Below are positions 21,426-31,293 of a stretch of DNA of 64,000 nucleotides, piece by piece (positions within the stretch are counted from its first letter, which is position 1; each line of letters begins with the position of its first letter). The notes below the pieces were generated by a model. It made no database searches. It had not been told where the DNA came from and was given only the letters and a program-made list of their open reading frames with translations. Source of the stretch: Panopea generosa (Eukaryota > Mollusca > Bivalvia > Adapedonta > Hiatellidae); the NCBI GenBank assembly GCA_029582155.1, contig CM055896.1, forward strand, positions 25,635,184 to 25,699,183, in the 5' to 3' direction. A program made the position numbers and the translations under genes.

Positions 21426-23209
21426 TTGATATAATATGATGAATAGTATATAATTACAACAAATTATTAAATATATACGATTCAATTAAAAAGGGAGAAA
21501 AACATATATATTTATTACATTGGTTACACATAAAATACGCCATTAAAATTCAATAAAAACATGTAAAATACAAGATAAAATATCATATATGTAAGACAAC
21601 AATTAATAATTCATGTGAAATATTGCAAAAATATTTTCACTTTGTATTAGAACCAGACTTAATACTTGGTGTGAAACAAAACATATATTTAATGATTCAC
21701 AGTTTGGTTTTAGAAATAAAAAAAGTGCATTGCATTTTCAGAAAAAGCAAATCATAATCATGGTTATTTTTTGTTTGTAGCTATATATACAATGCAACCT
21801 AGGATTTATATCTAATGCCGAAAAGTCGATACCAATAAATTCATTATACTATGGTAGATCATTCTGATATAAACAGATAAATACAGTTTGTTTTTATGAT
21901 AATTTTTTAATTTTAGCCCTTTTTTAAAGCACAATCAAAATAAGATTTTTTACTTCAATATTTCGACATGAAAATGTCTCAACCTGTGGATAATTTACTT
22001 TTTAATTTTTCTACATAAAATTTACATTTCTATATATAGTTAAAAAGTATTTGTTCAAACTAGTACACTCATTTTTTTTTGGTTAAAAGATGTGGTTAAT
22101 TAAAAATTCTTTTTTTTTTCGTTTCAACTCGTTAGTTTTAATTCAGACGGAAAATACAATAGCAAACACTTTTCATCTTGACTTTGATACTAAAAGTCCT
22201 TAAATTGAGGATATTTGTCAAAGACTTCTAAAAAATACTTAAGCTTCAAACGAAAATTAAGATCTAGTCTACGATTGAAACGGACTAATGATTTTGTGCC
22301 TATGCCATATTTGTTTAAATATTCTTTGTAAATGGCAATAAGCAATTGTATATTGTCATTATGCCAATAAAACTGAAATTGATAATCAAGCAAACAATTA
22401 TAAGAGTGAAAAACTAAGATTTATTTTATCTCAATTTTCTATATCAGTATTCTACTTAATTATTACCTAACTAATCATCTGATGAAATCATCATTCATGT
22501 ACATATTTAAAGTTTCACAAATATAAAATTGCGCTTAAAGCAATTGATTATCCAAATCATTTCATAGTTGTAACAAGTATTGTTATTTGCTAAAACTGTT
22601 AGCATAAAATCATACAACATTTAGTTATTTTGGAATGTTCCAAATTTATAGATATTCAATTCTATACACCCTATACTGCGTACAATTATTTAGGCACCTT
22701 TTTCTGTGTGTATTGCCCTATCTGCCTGTTTCAATAGTTAAGTCGTGAAAGGATGTTTATCCACTATTGATACAAACAACATATTGTGACATTGGCAAAA
22801 CTGTAAGCACTTCCACTTTCGATCACTCACTTTAACTGTACCGTATATTGCCATGAGCATACATACAACAGTCCTAAACTGTCAGTTGGTAATTAAAGCA
22901 ATCAACTGATTTATTTCACTGAAAAATATATAAATCTTCCATGAGGCCCTCAAGAAATTTAATATATACATTATACAACCTAGGATAGCAATTTACTAAA
23001 TTTTTTGTGAACAGGCCAACTGATTTATTTCACTGTAATTTATTTCTTGTGTAACAGTCAAATACTGAATAGGAAAAACTTCAGGAAATATACACAACTA
23101 TTAAGTGAATTGGGTTTAAAAAAATAAAGATAGAAAAAGGAAAAACTTATTGAAATTTTAAATAAAAAAAATAGCTTCTTGATAAGATAAGATGATCATA
23201 GACACAATG
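21426..23209. other. AT-rich intergenic, no gene recognised
   Basis: A long AT-rich stretch. A 67-codon minus-strand frame at 22190-22393 (IAIYKEYLNKYGIGTKSLVR...) has no recognised homologue or splice support. Nothing else is identified. Confidence 0.5.
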
Positions 23210-23405
23210 AACAGAATAGATAATTACAGAAAGGTCTGAAAGTTTGGTATGATACGCGCGACACATCGTCATGTTATGTTGATCATTTATAGTAAGTATT
23301 TATATAATCCATCTATGAATGATAAAGTTACAAACTGGACACGAAATATTGGACGTACACTATGATCACTACATGCCACCTCAAATACACCGAACAGCTT
23401 TAAAA
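23210..23405 (+). repeat. Diverged copy of the CATGACAAAGTTACAG repeat
   Basis: GACACATCGTCATGTTATGT, TTGATCATTTATAG, ATCCATCTATGAATGA and CTACATGCCACCTC match, in order, repeats at 38840-39140, 42240-42520 and 54720-55655. Not coding. Confidence 0.6.
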
Positions 23406-23593
23406 ACGCACAGGTAGTCGAACCCCTATATTTCAAAAGAGAAATGTACTTAAATAAAAAGTTATGTTTATGTTACGAATCCAAGTTGATAAGCTATTTA
23501 CTATGGCAGAGTTGCACTTGATATATCGTGTGAATGGCGTGTCATCGCGGTTGAGCTTATTTCCCATGTTATGCACGTGGCGCAAATGTGAAT

Positions 23594-23818
23594 GCTCAGA
23601 ATGATAATGCCCCTGCACACAGAGCCAGTTAATGGATTGGCCAGCGATGTCTCATATAGAGCATGTTTGGGATGAGCTTGGTTTTATGCGTGCAACCCCC
23701 TCCACGTACAGTTCCAGAGTTGCGTCAGGCCACAACACCATAAAGCAACATTCTCTCTTGGAGTCGCAGATGCCTGTTTATGTGCAAATTGGTCATATTA
23801 GTAGTGCGACTGAGTAGT
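23594..23818 (+). pseudogene. Tc1-like transposase fragment
   Basis: AGAATGATAATGCCCCTGCA can be read as QNDNAPAH, and then in the frame starting 23632 MDWPAMSHIEHVWDELGF. Together these correspond to the QDNA-PH-A and DWPA-SPDLNPIEHVWD-LG motifs around the second and third catalytic acidic residues of Tc1-type DD34E transposases. Only the C-terminal portion is present. It is frameshifted and lacks PDLNP residues. TIRs not seen. Confidence 0.7.
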
Positions 23819-24156
23819 TTGACCAGACATTACTTATAGTGCTGTATTTTTGTTAATTCTAAATACTCATTAATGATATTCACATGACGGTCTCTATTTG
23901 TTGAGTACTGAGTTTCGAGTGAGGAAAGTGAGTCAGGAAAGTGAGTTTCGAGTAAGAAAAGTGAGTTTCGAGTAACAGTTATTGAATTAATTTAAACACG
24001 ACTTGTACATGTATTTAAAATACTTGGCTGCCAAAACATAGTCTGTTCTTGAAATTTTCATTACTTTAAGATGATTAGCCCTTAAACAGTTTTTTTTTAC
24101 ATCTTGAATTCAATTTTATTTGTTAATGCAACATATGACGTTCTGAAATTTACATC
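23819..24156. other. Intergenic with short GTGAGTTTCGAGT repeats
   Basis: At about 23907-23975 GTGAGTTTCGAGTAAG-like units of about 20-25 bp occur three times. No gene seen. Confidence 0.5.
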
Positions 24157-24690
24157 AATAACAAGAGGCCCAAGAGGACCTGAGGACGCTTTACTAATAG
24201 TGGCCATAGGACTTTTTGAAATTCTACTATGCAATAGAAACATCGACCATCTTGAATATTAGATAAAAAAAATAAATCTTTTGTATAGTCTCCTATGTAA
24301 TAGAAACATCCATGTGAAGTTTCAGTTTAACTGGCCTAGTGGTTTCAGGAACAGATGAAAGAAAAAGAGAATTTTCTGTTTTCCCATAGTATCCCTATGT
24401 TAAATTCTAAGTCCCCTTACAGGGCCCCTATAAATTTTAGCTCCTAAATTCTTATCTGCTAATCAAACCCCTACATATAGGTATAATTTATGCAAAATAT
24501 GAACAAATCTGACATACCAGTTGTTAAGAAAACGAATTCAGTAATTCCCAATTTGTACCCTTTTGGGGCCCCTCCTGACCCCTTAAGACAGTGGAACCCA
24601 GTCATTTTTACAAATCTGAACCTCCTTCACCAAACAATGCTTCTGTGAAGATATAGGCAAAATCATTTCCATTTTAAAAAAAAAATAAAC
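24157..24690 (+). repeat. Dispersed repeat family A, copy 4 (partial)
   Basis: It starts AATAACAAGAGGCCCAAGAG and holds the TTTTGGGGCCCCTCCTGACC and CTCCTTCACCAAACAATGCT blocks. It lacks the distal end with GCGCCATCGCATAAG. Joined directly to the next repeat. Confidence 0.85.
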
Positions 24691-25798
24691 TAGACCTATC
24701 ACTAGGTGATGAATACCCCCGAACGCCGCCATGACAGAAAATGGTTAACCATTGTATGAAGTTTTATTAAATAATATCCAATAGTTTTAAAGTTATGCTC
24801 CAGACGAAACAAATTCTTAATAAAAGAGAATGTTATGGATTGAGTTTTTTGTATTGTTAATTTTTTTATGTTTTTTTTAAAACGGTCTTTTTAATTATTG
24901 TGCAGTGTACAAGCTTTCATGGCAATCAATAAATGTTATACTTTTTCGAGTTATGTTGAGGGACAACAATTTTATGGATAAGAAACAAACAAGAGCACTA
25001 GGAATACAATATCGAACCTGCTTTGCTCGAACTCCATGTATTCATCAACTTGGTTCTTTCATGAACTTTATTAAACTGTTATCACTGATGGCTTTAAAAG
25101 TACTTTAAAAGTACTGCACCAGACAAGGGAAATATATCAAAGGGCATTAACTCTGTAATTAGCAAGAATAGAGTTATGTTTCTTGTACACTGCACTTCCT
25201 TTCATTATATTCTATCATTGTATGAAGTTTGATGAAATTCCATCCAGTACTTAAAAAGTAATGCTCCAGACAAGGGAAATATATCAAAGGGCAATAACTC
25301 TGTAATTAGCAAGAATAGAGTTATGTTTCTTGTACACTGCACTTCCTGTCATTATATTCTACCATTGTATGAAGTTTGATGAAATTCCATCCAGTACTTT
25401 AAAAGTAATGCTCCGGACAAGGGAAATATATCAAAGGGCAATAACTCTGTAATTAGCAAGAATAGAGTTATGTTTCTTGTACACTGCACTTCCTCTCATT
25501 ATATTCTACCATTGTATGAAGCTTGATGAAATTCCATCCAGTACTTTTCAAGTTATGCTCCGGACAAGAAAAAATATCAAAGGGCAATAACTCTGTAATT
25601 AGCAAGAATAGAGTTATGTTTCTTGTACACTGCACGTCCTCTCATTATATTCTACCATTGTATGACGTTTGATGAAATTCCATCCAGTACTTTTCAAGTG
25701 ATGCTCCGGACAAGGAAAATTGCAACGGACAGACCGACCGACAGACCGACCACAGGGTGACTCCAATATACCAAACTTCGTTTGTCGGGGGTATAATG
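24691..25798 (+). repeat. Dispersed repeat with 146-bp tandem units
   Basis: It opens with AAACTAGACCTATCACTAGG and closes at GGACAGACCGACCGACAGAC, ACCACAGGGTGACTCCAATA and GTCGGGGGTATAAT. About four units are marked by GAATAGAGTTATGTTTCTTG at 25166, 25312, 25458 and 25604, a period of 146 bp with high similarity. A fragment of another repeat (AACAAGAGCACTAGGAATAC) lies near 24988. Not coding. Confidence 0.85.
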
Positions 25799-26589
25799 AT
25801 AAACGAGATGCATTTCCATTTAAAACATATCTTTTGAATACATTTATAAAACAGCATTTCTTCCTGATAAAATATGAATGCTTCACTTCGGTGAAAATGG
25901 CATAGTCGTTTGTTACAAGGAAAAGTTTACAGACCGACGAGAGACACAGGGCAATCAAAAAGCTCACCATAAGCTTTATTCAAGCGACGTAAAAATTTAC
26001 AAATTGGACTCCTGGGTCATGAACAAACCTGAGAAAAGTTCATGTAAGAATGCTCCACACCAAATTTGATGAATATCTGTAATGCTTTTTTTAGAATTGT
26101 TTGAAGCAAAATGTTGTGGACAAGACGCAGTGATATAAAAAAACTCGCCTATGAGCCTTTGGTTCAGGCGGGCTAAAACTTGATTAGTCTCAATGCAAAC
26201 ATTCTTGCGAAGATCTAGCAGATTTTGAGAAGCCGCTACATGCTTTTTTTCTTTGTTAATGAGTAAACAACAAATGGGCAGAAGCTGGATAATATAGAAC
26301 AATTGACTAGGGAATGGAATCACATGCCTATAAACTAAAAACTGGATATTAACGCATTAGACACAACATTGAGATACATACAGTTTATTGAATGTTTTAC
26401 ACATTTTGCAACAGTACAATCAAAGCATACATAATTCATGTACTATATTCAGATCCAGTTACATAGTAAAAGTAGTTCAACATAACAAGTCTCACTATAG
26501 AAAGCAGTGTACCTTTATGAGGTCTTATTAAATGATTACAATAAACTATTTTTTCAATCTACTCATGTTTTTTTGTTTTATTTTATTAA
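25799..26589. other. Intergenic with repeat fragments
   Basis: Around 25875-26180 are pieces ending ACTCGCCTATGAGCCTTTGG and CAGGCGGGCTAAAAC, again resembling the closing hairpin of a dispersed repeat. No gene with splice support. Confidence 0.45.
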
Positions 26590-26599
26590 AACCTCAAGT

Positions 26600-26760
26600 G
26601 AGTAACTCCATGGCCGAGTGGTCCAAGGTGATGTCGTCTTATGACCACTTATCTCTCACCAACAAGGTTGTGGGATCGAGCACTGCTCGGTTGAAAAAGG
26701 TCTTCGTCCACCAATAAAACTGGATATGCCATATAAATTAACCAGCCATGTTGTTAACCC
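26600..26760 (+). repeat. tRNA-derived SINE-like fragment
   Basis: CATGGCCGAGTGGTCCAAGG resembles the A box region of a class II (Leu/Ser-type) tRNA, and GGTTGTGGGATCGAGCACTG resembles a B box with TpsiC arm, about 55 bp apart. The acceptor stem does not pair, and a short non-tRNA tail (GGTCTTCGTCCACCAATAAA) follows. A SINE head is more likely than a functional tRNA gene. Confidence 0.6.
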
Positions 26761-27588
26761 CATTCAAAGAAACAAAATAAAAACTCAAGTACAGGTCACA
26801 TTTAGGGTGGCATAAACTGATATTCCTTTTTTTTAAAAAAAACCACTAAACTATGGTTTGTGGAGAAAACTTGTTTCAAATTTTATTGACAAATTATAAA
26901 ATTAGTGAATTCGTAACAAAAAATCTGTCCATGGGACACAAATACCCCTGCTTCAGTTTTGACAAGACTTTAAAATCGGAAAATAAGTTTCGAGTCTAGG
27001 ACATTTTAATGCCAATTAAGCAGTTAATAATAACCCAAGTTGGAAGCATTGTAAATGATATATGCAAGTCCTTGCCAATGGAAAAGCACACATTACTTTT
27101 TAATTAGCAACTACATTTTTAGATGTAAAATACACATTATAATTAATGCATTCTTATTTAACAACTATCTATTTAAAGGCAATCAAAAACATGGGGTAGA
27201 GTTCATTTTATCTGCTCCAACACTCTCATTTTCTTAACCAAAATGATGCAACACATAATATTTTATTTTGTACAACGTAATTTCATGATTCGAGAAATAA
27301 ATTTATACAAGTGACCATAAATTTTACAAGATTATAATCATTAACAGCAATGACAGCTTCAAACATTTGTAACATATGTCAATTCAAGCCTAGATTTTAT
27401 CAAACCAATATTGCCAAACTGACCATGCAATAATTTGTGTACATAACATCACAATTCATTTCCGATTTTCTCACAAATCCACGTGAACATATTACAAGTT
27501 ATGTACAGCCTCTTTCTACAAATAGAAATGTTATTGGAATGCTACAGCACAGGTCATGATCATTGTCATACAGCTTAAATAATATTTG
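26761..27588. other. Intergenic, no gene recognised
   Basis: AT-rich. A short piece near 26925 (TGTCCATGGGACACAAATAC, CCCTGCTTC) matches the opening of the repeat at 57311. Nothing else. Confidence 0.45.
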
Positions 27589-27980
27589 TTGAATGAATGA
27601 ATGAATGAATAGGGTTTTACGGCGTACCAACACGTTATAGGTTATTCGACGCCAACAGGAAGGAAGATTCCAGGTTCACTCTACATGTACAAAAACAACA
27701 AATTAACATACAGATTAAAAATAATACATCAACAAATGAATATGCAGAATGAACCTAGAACCTTGATACCTGCAGAACTGCAGGGTTTCAGCATATTCTT
27801 CCATATTTCTCAATTTGTCGCTTCTTACGACATGCAGAAGCCAGTGATCCTATTCTTGCCATCACTCATGGCTCCCTGGAACCACACAGGGGTTGATAAT
27901 TTAACCACAATAGTGAACATGACAAAAAATGATAAAACTGATTCTATTCTTAGCCGGAACCACACGGGCTATAATTGTTG
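27589..27980 (-). repeat. LINE-tail-like or SINE repeat with (TGAA)n end
   Basis: It begins with TGAATGAATGAATGAATAGG and GTTTTACGGCGTACCAACAC, and holds CAATTTGTCGCTTCTTACGA, CATGCAGAAGCC and CCTATTCTTGCCATC. The tetranucleotide run next to GGTTTTACGG looks like the 3' end of an element on the minus strand. I recall similar repeats in molluscs, but the exact family is not established. Confidence 0.55.
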
Positions 27981-29379
27981 ACTTAGGCATTAATAAATAA
28001 ATTCCTGGATTAACAACCAATTTTGTGCATGTGTGGAGGGGGAATTTTATCCTTTTTATTTTTCAGATATTCATCATAAAACGCAAGTGGCGCGTTAGTC
28101 GGGGGAAATGAAAGAAAATCAATTTAAAAGATCAAATGGTTTAAAACATGATTTCATTTAGGCAAATCTAGGAATTCATTTATAATGGCCTTAAAGGCAG
28201 TATGTCAGAATAAATCTCTACTAATGTCTAAAGTAATCAATACAAAGCATCTCATCATTTATAAATATAACATGAAGATTTGTTATTTCAAATCTGCCAA
28301 ACCAGGATAAAAAATTATATTTTAATTTGCATGTTGAAATTAAAACAAAATCCCTACCATATTCTGGCAAGGGAATAGGTCAAAGCTGATACAAGCTCCC
28401 AGATTCGAGTAGAACTTCAAACTGTTGAAGATATACACTGCACAATAATAACAAAAAATAAAGTACAAAAAGACGAGAGTTCTGTTATAAGAGGGTGAAT
28501 AAAGACTTATGGCAATATTATCTTCTATCCATGTTCTCTCCTTCCACATGTTATGCTATATTCACGGAAGACATAAAAATAAATATCATGCACATACTGC
28601 TTGACAATCTTCACTTCATAATCATTCAGGATTTCCGACTGAACAAACAAGAATGTTAAAAATAGACACAAGGGAAAACCTAAACAGCCCATGCCAATTA
28701 TCATACCTTTCTGTACAGTAGTGTTTGGTCTTACTATCCAATGTTGTAGTTAACAACCATCATGATTTGGCACCTACCCACAACAACATTGTAATGCTTT
28801 AGTAGGAGACATGAGTAGGCCATGTTAAAGTCCTAACACATGCTCGTACGGTATGTTTGTTAACAGGTACTCTAGAACACACAAGCACAGATGCCTATAT
28901 CCATGCCAATAAAAGAAGTTATTTATAACCTGGTATAACTTACAGATATTGCTTGAAATTTGTTATCGAAGACGCTTGTCCTATTTTTCCAATCTTGTTT
29001 TTGAACGCATAAAACCAAAGAAATACTAGTCAGTTTCTTATATATTACTCATTCTAGGCAGATTTTGTCATGGTGAACAAGTGGCCATTTGCAAATACTA
29101 ACTTCAGACGGGCATATAAAAAGACATATATACACACACATACACAAATACCTTCATTTCATCATAAACCATAGGCAAAAGTAAAACAAACCTGATGGCG
29201 CCCAGACACAGTGAACCAATTAGAGTAACAAATGTGGGTATTGATGCTGGATTGTGGGGTCACAAGAAAGGTGAAGGTTTAACACTTTACACATGAGAGA
29301 CGCTATTATAATTTTGAATTTTATTAGGGCTTAGGATTATTGTCTGCTGAGAAATTGACCACAGAGCCGCAACTCATTA
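27981..29379. other. Intergenic, nothing recognised
   Basis: AT-rich sequence with no ORF supported by splice sites, no TIR pair and no shared repeat found by reading. Confidence 0.45.
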
Positions 29380-29995
29380 AAAAAATTAACCGAGTGGAAA
29401 ATGCCGACGATATGCATAACAGTTGAACTAGGCTTGGTACCAATCACTTTTGTAAAGTGTCACTGAACTCCAGCAAATGGTTGCCAAGAAACAGCGACCA
29501 TGAAAAAAATGTCTGAATAATTCAAAGGGCCACAACTCATTGAAAAATTATTCGAATACATGCTGACGATTTGCACTAGACTTGGTACCAGTCACCCCTG
29601 TGGAGATTCATTGAATTCCAACAAATGGTTGCTAAGAAATAGCGATCACAAAAATTGTCCACAGATATATATGCACAACTAGGCTTGGTACCAGTCACCC
29701 ATGTAAAGTTTCATTTGATTTGGGCTAATGGTTGCTGAGAAATAGCGATCACAAAATTTGTCCCCTGACGGACGCTTGTAATAATTTAAAGGGCCACAAC
29801 TCAATGAAAACTTATTCCTGCGCAACATGCTGACAATATGCACAACAAGGCTTGGTACCAGTCACCCTTGTAAAGTTTCATTGAATTACAGCCATTGGCT
29901 GCAAATCACAATTATTGTCCACAGACAAAGCGACCGACGGACGAGCGCGACTCCTATATAGCCCCCATATATGTTGTATCTGGAGGTATAATAAT
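29380..29995 (+). repeat. Dispersed repeat with tandem units and GGAGGTATAAT end
   Basis: Units are marked by GGCTTGGTACCAGTCACCC (near 29433, 29581, 29683, 29850), GGCCACAACTCATTGAAAA and AGAAATAGCGATCACAAA. It closes with GACCGACGGACGAGCGCGAC, TCCTATATAGCCCCC and GGAGGTATAAT. Not coding. Confidence 0.8.
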
Positions 29996-30670
29996 GTTTA
30001 TGGCAGCAAGTCATGTTTTTGGCTTTTGAAACAATGTGCCAGGTATGTAGTGTATCAAATAATGGACACTATAATGTAACATAGTTTTGTTTATTGGTAT
30101 ACAACTATTAAACATTAGTTTCGGTCTAAAACAGCTACAGTTTGCAAACGAACAAAGTTTAGACGGTTAATATTTTACAGAGCAGTCACATTTACTTCAT
30201 TCCCAGATAGTGTATACACAATATACATTAAAGAAAGGAAAATTATAACAAAATTACATGCTAATGGACACAAAGCACCTAGATATGAAGCGTACTAAAT
30301 GTTGTATTATGCTCAACCCATTTTGATGCCTAGTACAAATTGAGTTATTCCACCTTGCCCAAGTCCCCTTCATGGTTGCGAACACACATAGTCGTATTTA
30401 AAAAACAACATAGTTTCTACAAATTATCTATATTACTTTTCAAGTTATGCTCCAGACAAGATAGCGGACAGAAGCATGGACAAAGCAGCAATTATCTGCT
30501 CCCCAAATATTTCATGGAGCAAAATGATTTAATTACTGGATCCTATTTACTACTGTAAATACTACATATAAATACACTGTGATACTTGATAAAACCAGCA
30601 TGATTCTCATGGACAGATGCTAATATTCTGCAAAGTGTAAAGATACAATCTCAGTAGAAATTTTCAAAGT

Positions 30671-30969
30671 ACCGTATATTCCCTTATAAACGCCCCCGGA
30701 GGGTGTTACATTTTACAAGGTGGTGGCGTTTATTAAAGATAAAACAAAGCAAGTTTAACAACAGTTAAAAATACAATAAAACCAATAAAGCCCTGGAAAA
30801 ACCCTTAAATCTGGTTTAAATCCCCCGAAAAAGTGGTTCAGAATTATTTGAGAGTGAATGAAATAATCTCCATAGGATGAAAAAAAGCTGAAAAACTGTA
30901 TGAGATGTTGTCTGTGTAACAAAATAATCGATGGGGGGGGGGGGGGGGAACAAGGGAATAAACGGTAGT
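30671..30969. mobile_element. MITE with TA-flanked inverted repeats
   Basis: The left end TACCGTATATTCCCTTATAA followed by ACGCCCCC pairs with the right end GGGGGGGG...AAGGGAATAAACGGTA. TA at each end could be the target duplication. The interior holds a G homopolymer of about 16 bp (near 30931), which is error-prone. Lies downstream of the zinc-finger gene stop. Confidence 0.6.
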
Positions 30970-31293
30970 TGTATGAATTCTACATCAACTAAAAATATTT
31001 CTACGATAGGAGTGTGATGGTTTGTTACCGGCCAAATCTGTGTGACAGCAACTACATAGGTTTTGTTTCCCCTCACATAGCCATAGAGAAAATGAAAATC
31101 AAGTAAATATACAAATGTCAATCTGTCTAAAAAATATTTTTTTTTTTACAATCATTCTGCATTTGATCACAATCATACTAACAACACATCTCATAATCTT
31201 TAATTATCATTCTTTTTTAAATTCTATTTAATCCAGCATGCACCACCATTTAAAAATTCATAGATGCCCCTAGATGTTTTGTAGCAGTCTTAA
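30970..31293 (-). other. Presumed 3' UTR of zinc-finger gene
   Basis: The sequence after the stop codon on the minus strand is AT-rich. No clear AATAAA was found before the MITE, so the polyadenylation site is not placed. A 101-codon antisense-like frame at 30816-31121 overlaps the MITE and is not supported. Confidence 0.35.

Noticed and set aside
26600-26680. Functional tRNA-Leu or tRNA-Ser gene
   Set aside because: Acceptor stem does not pair and the sequence continues into a repeat tail; SINE head is more likely.
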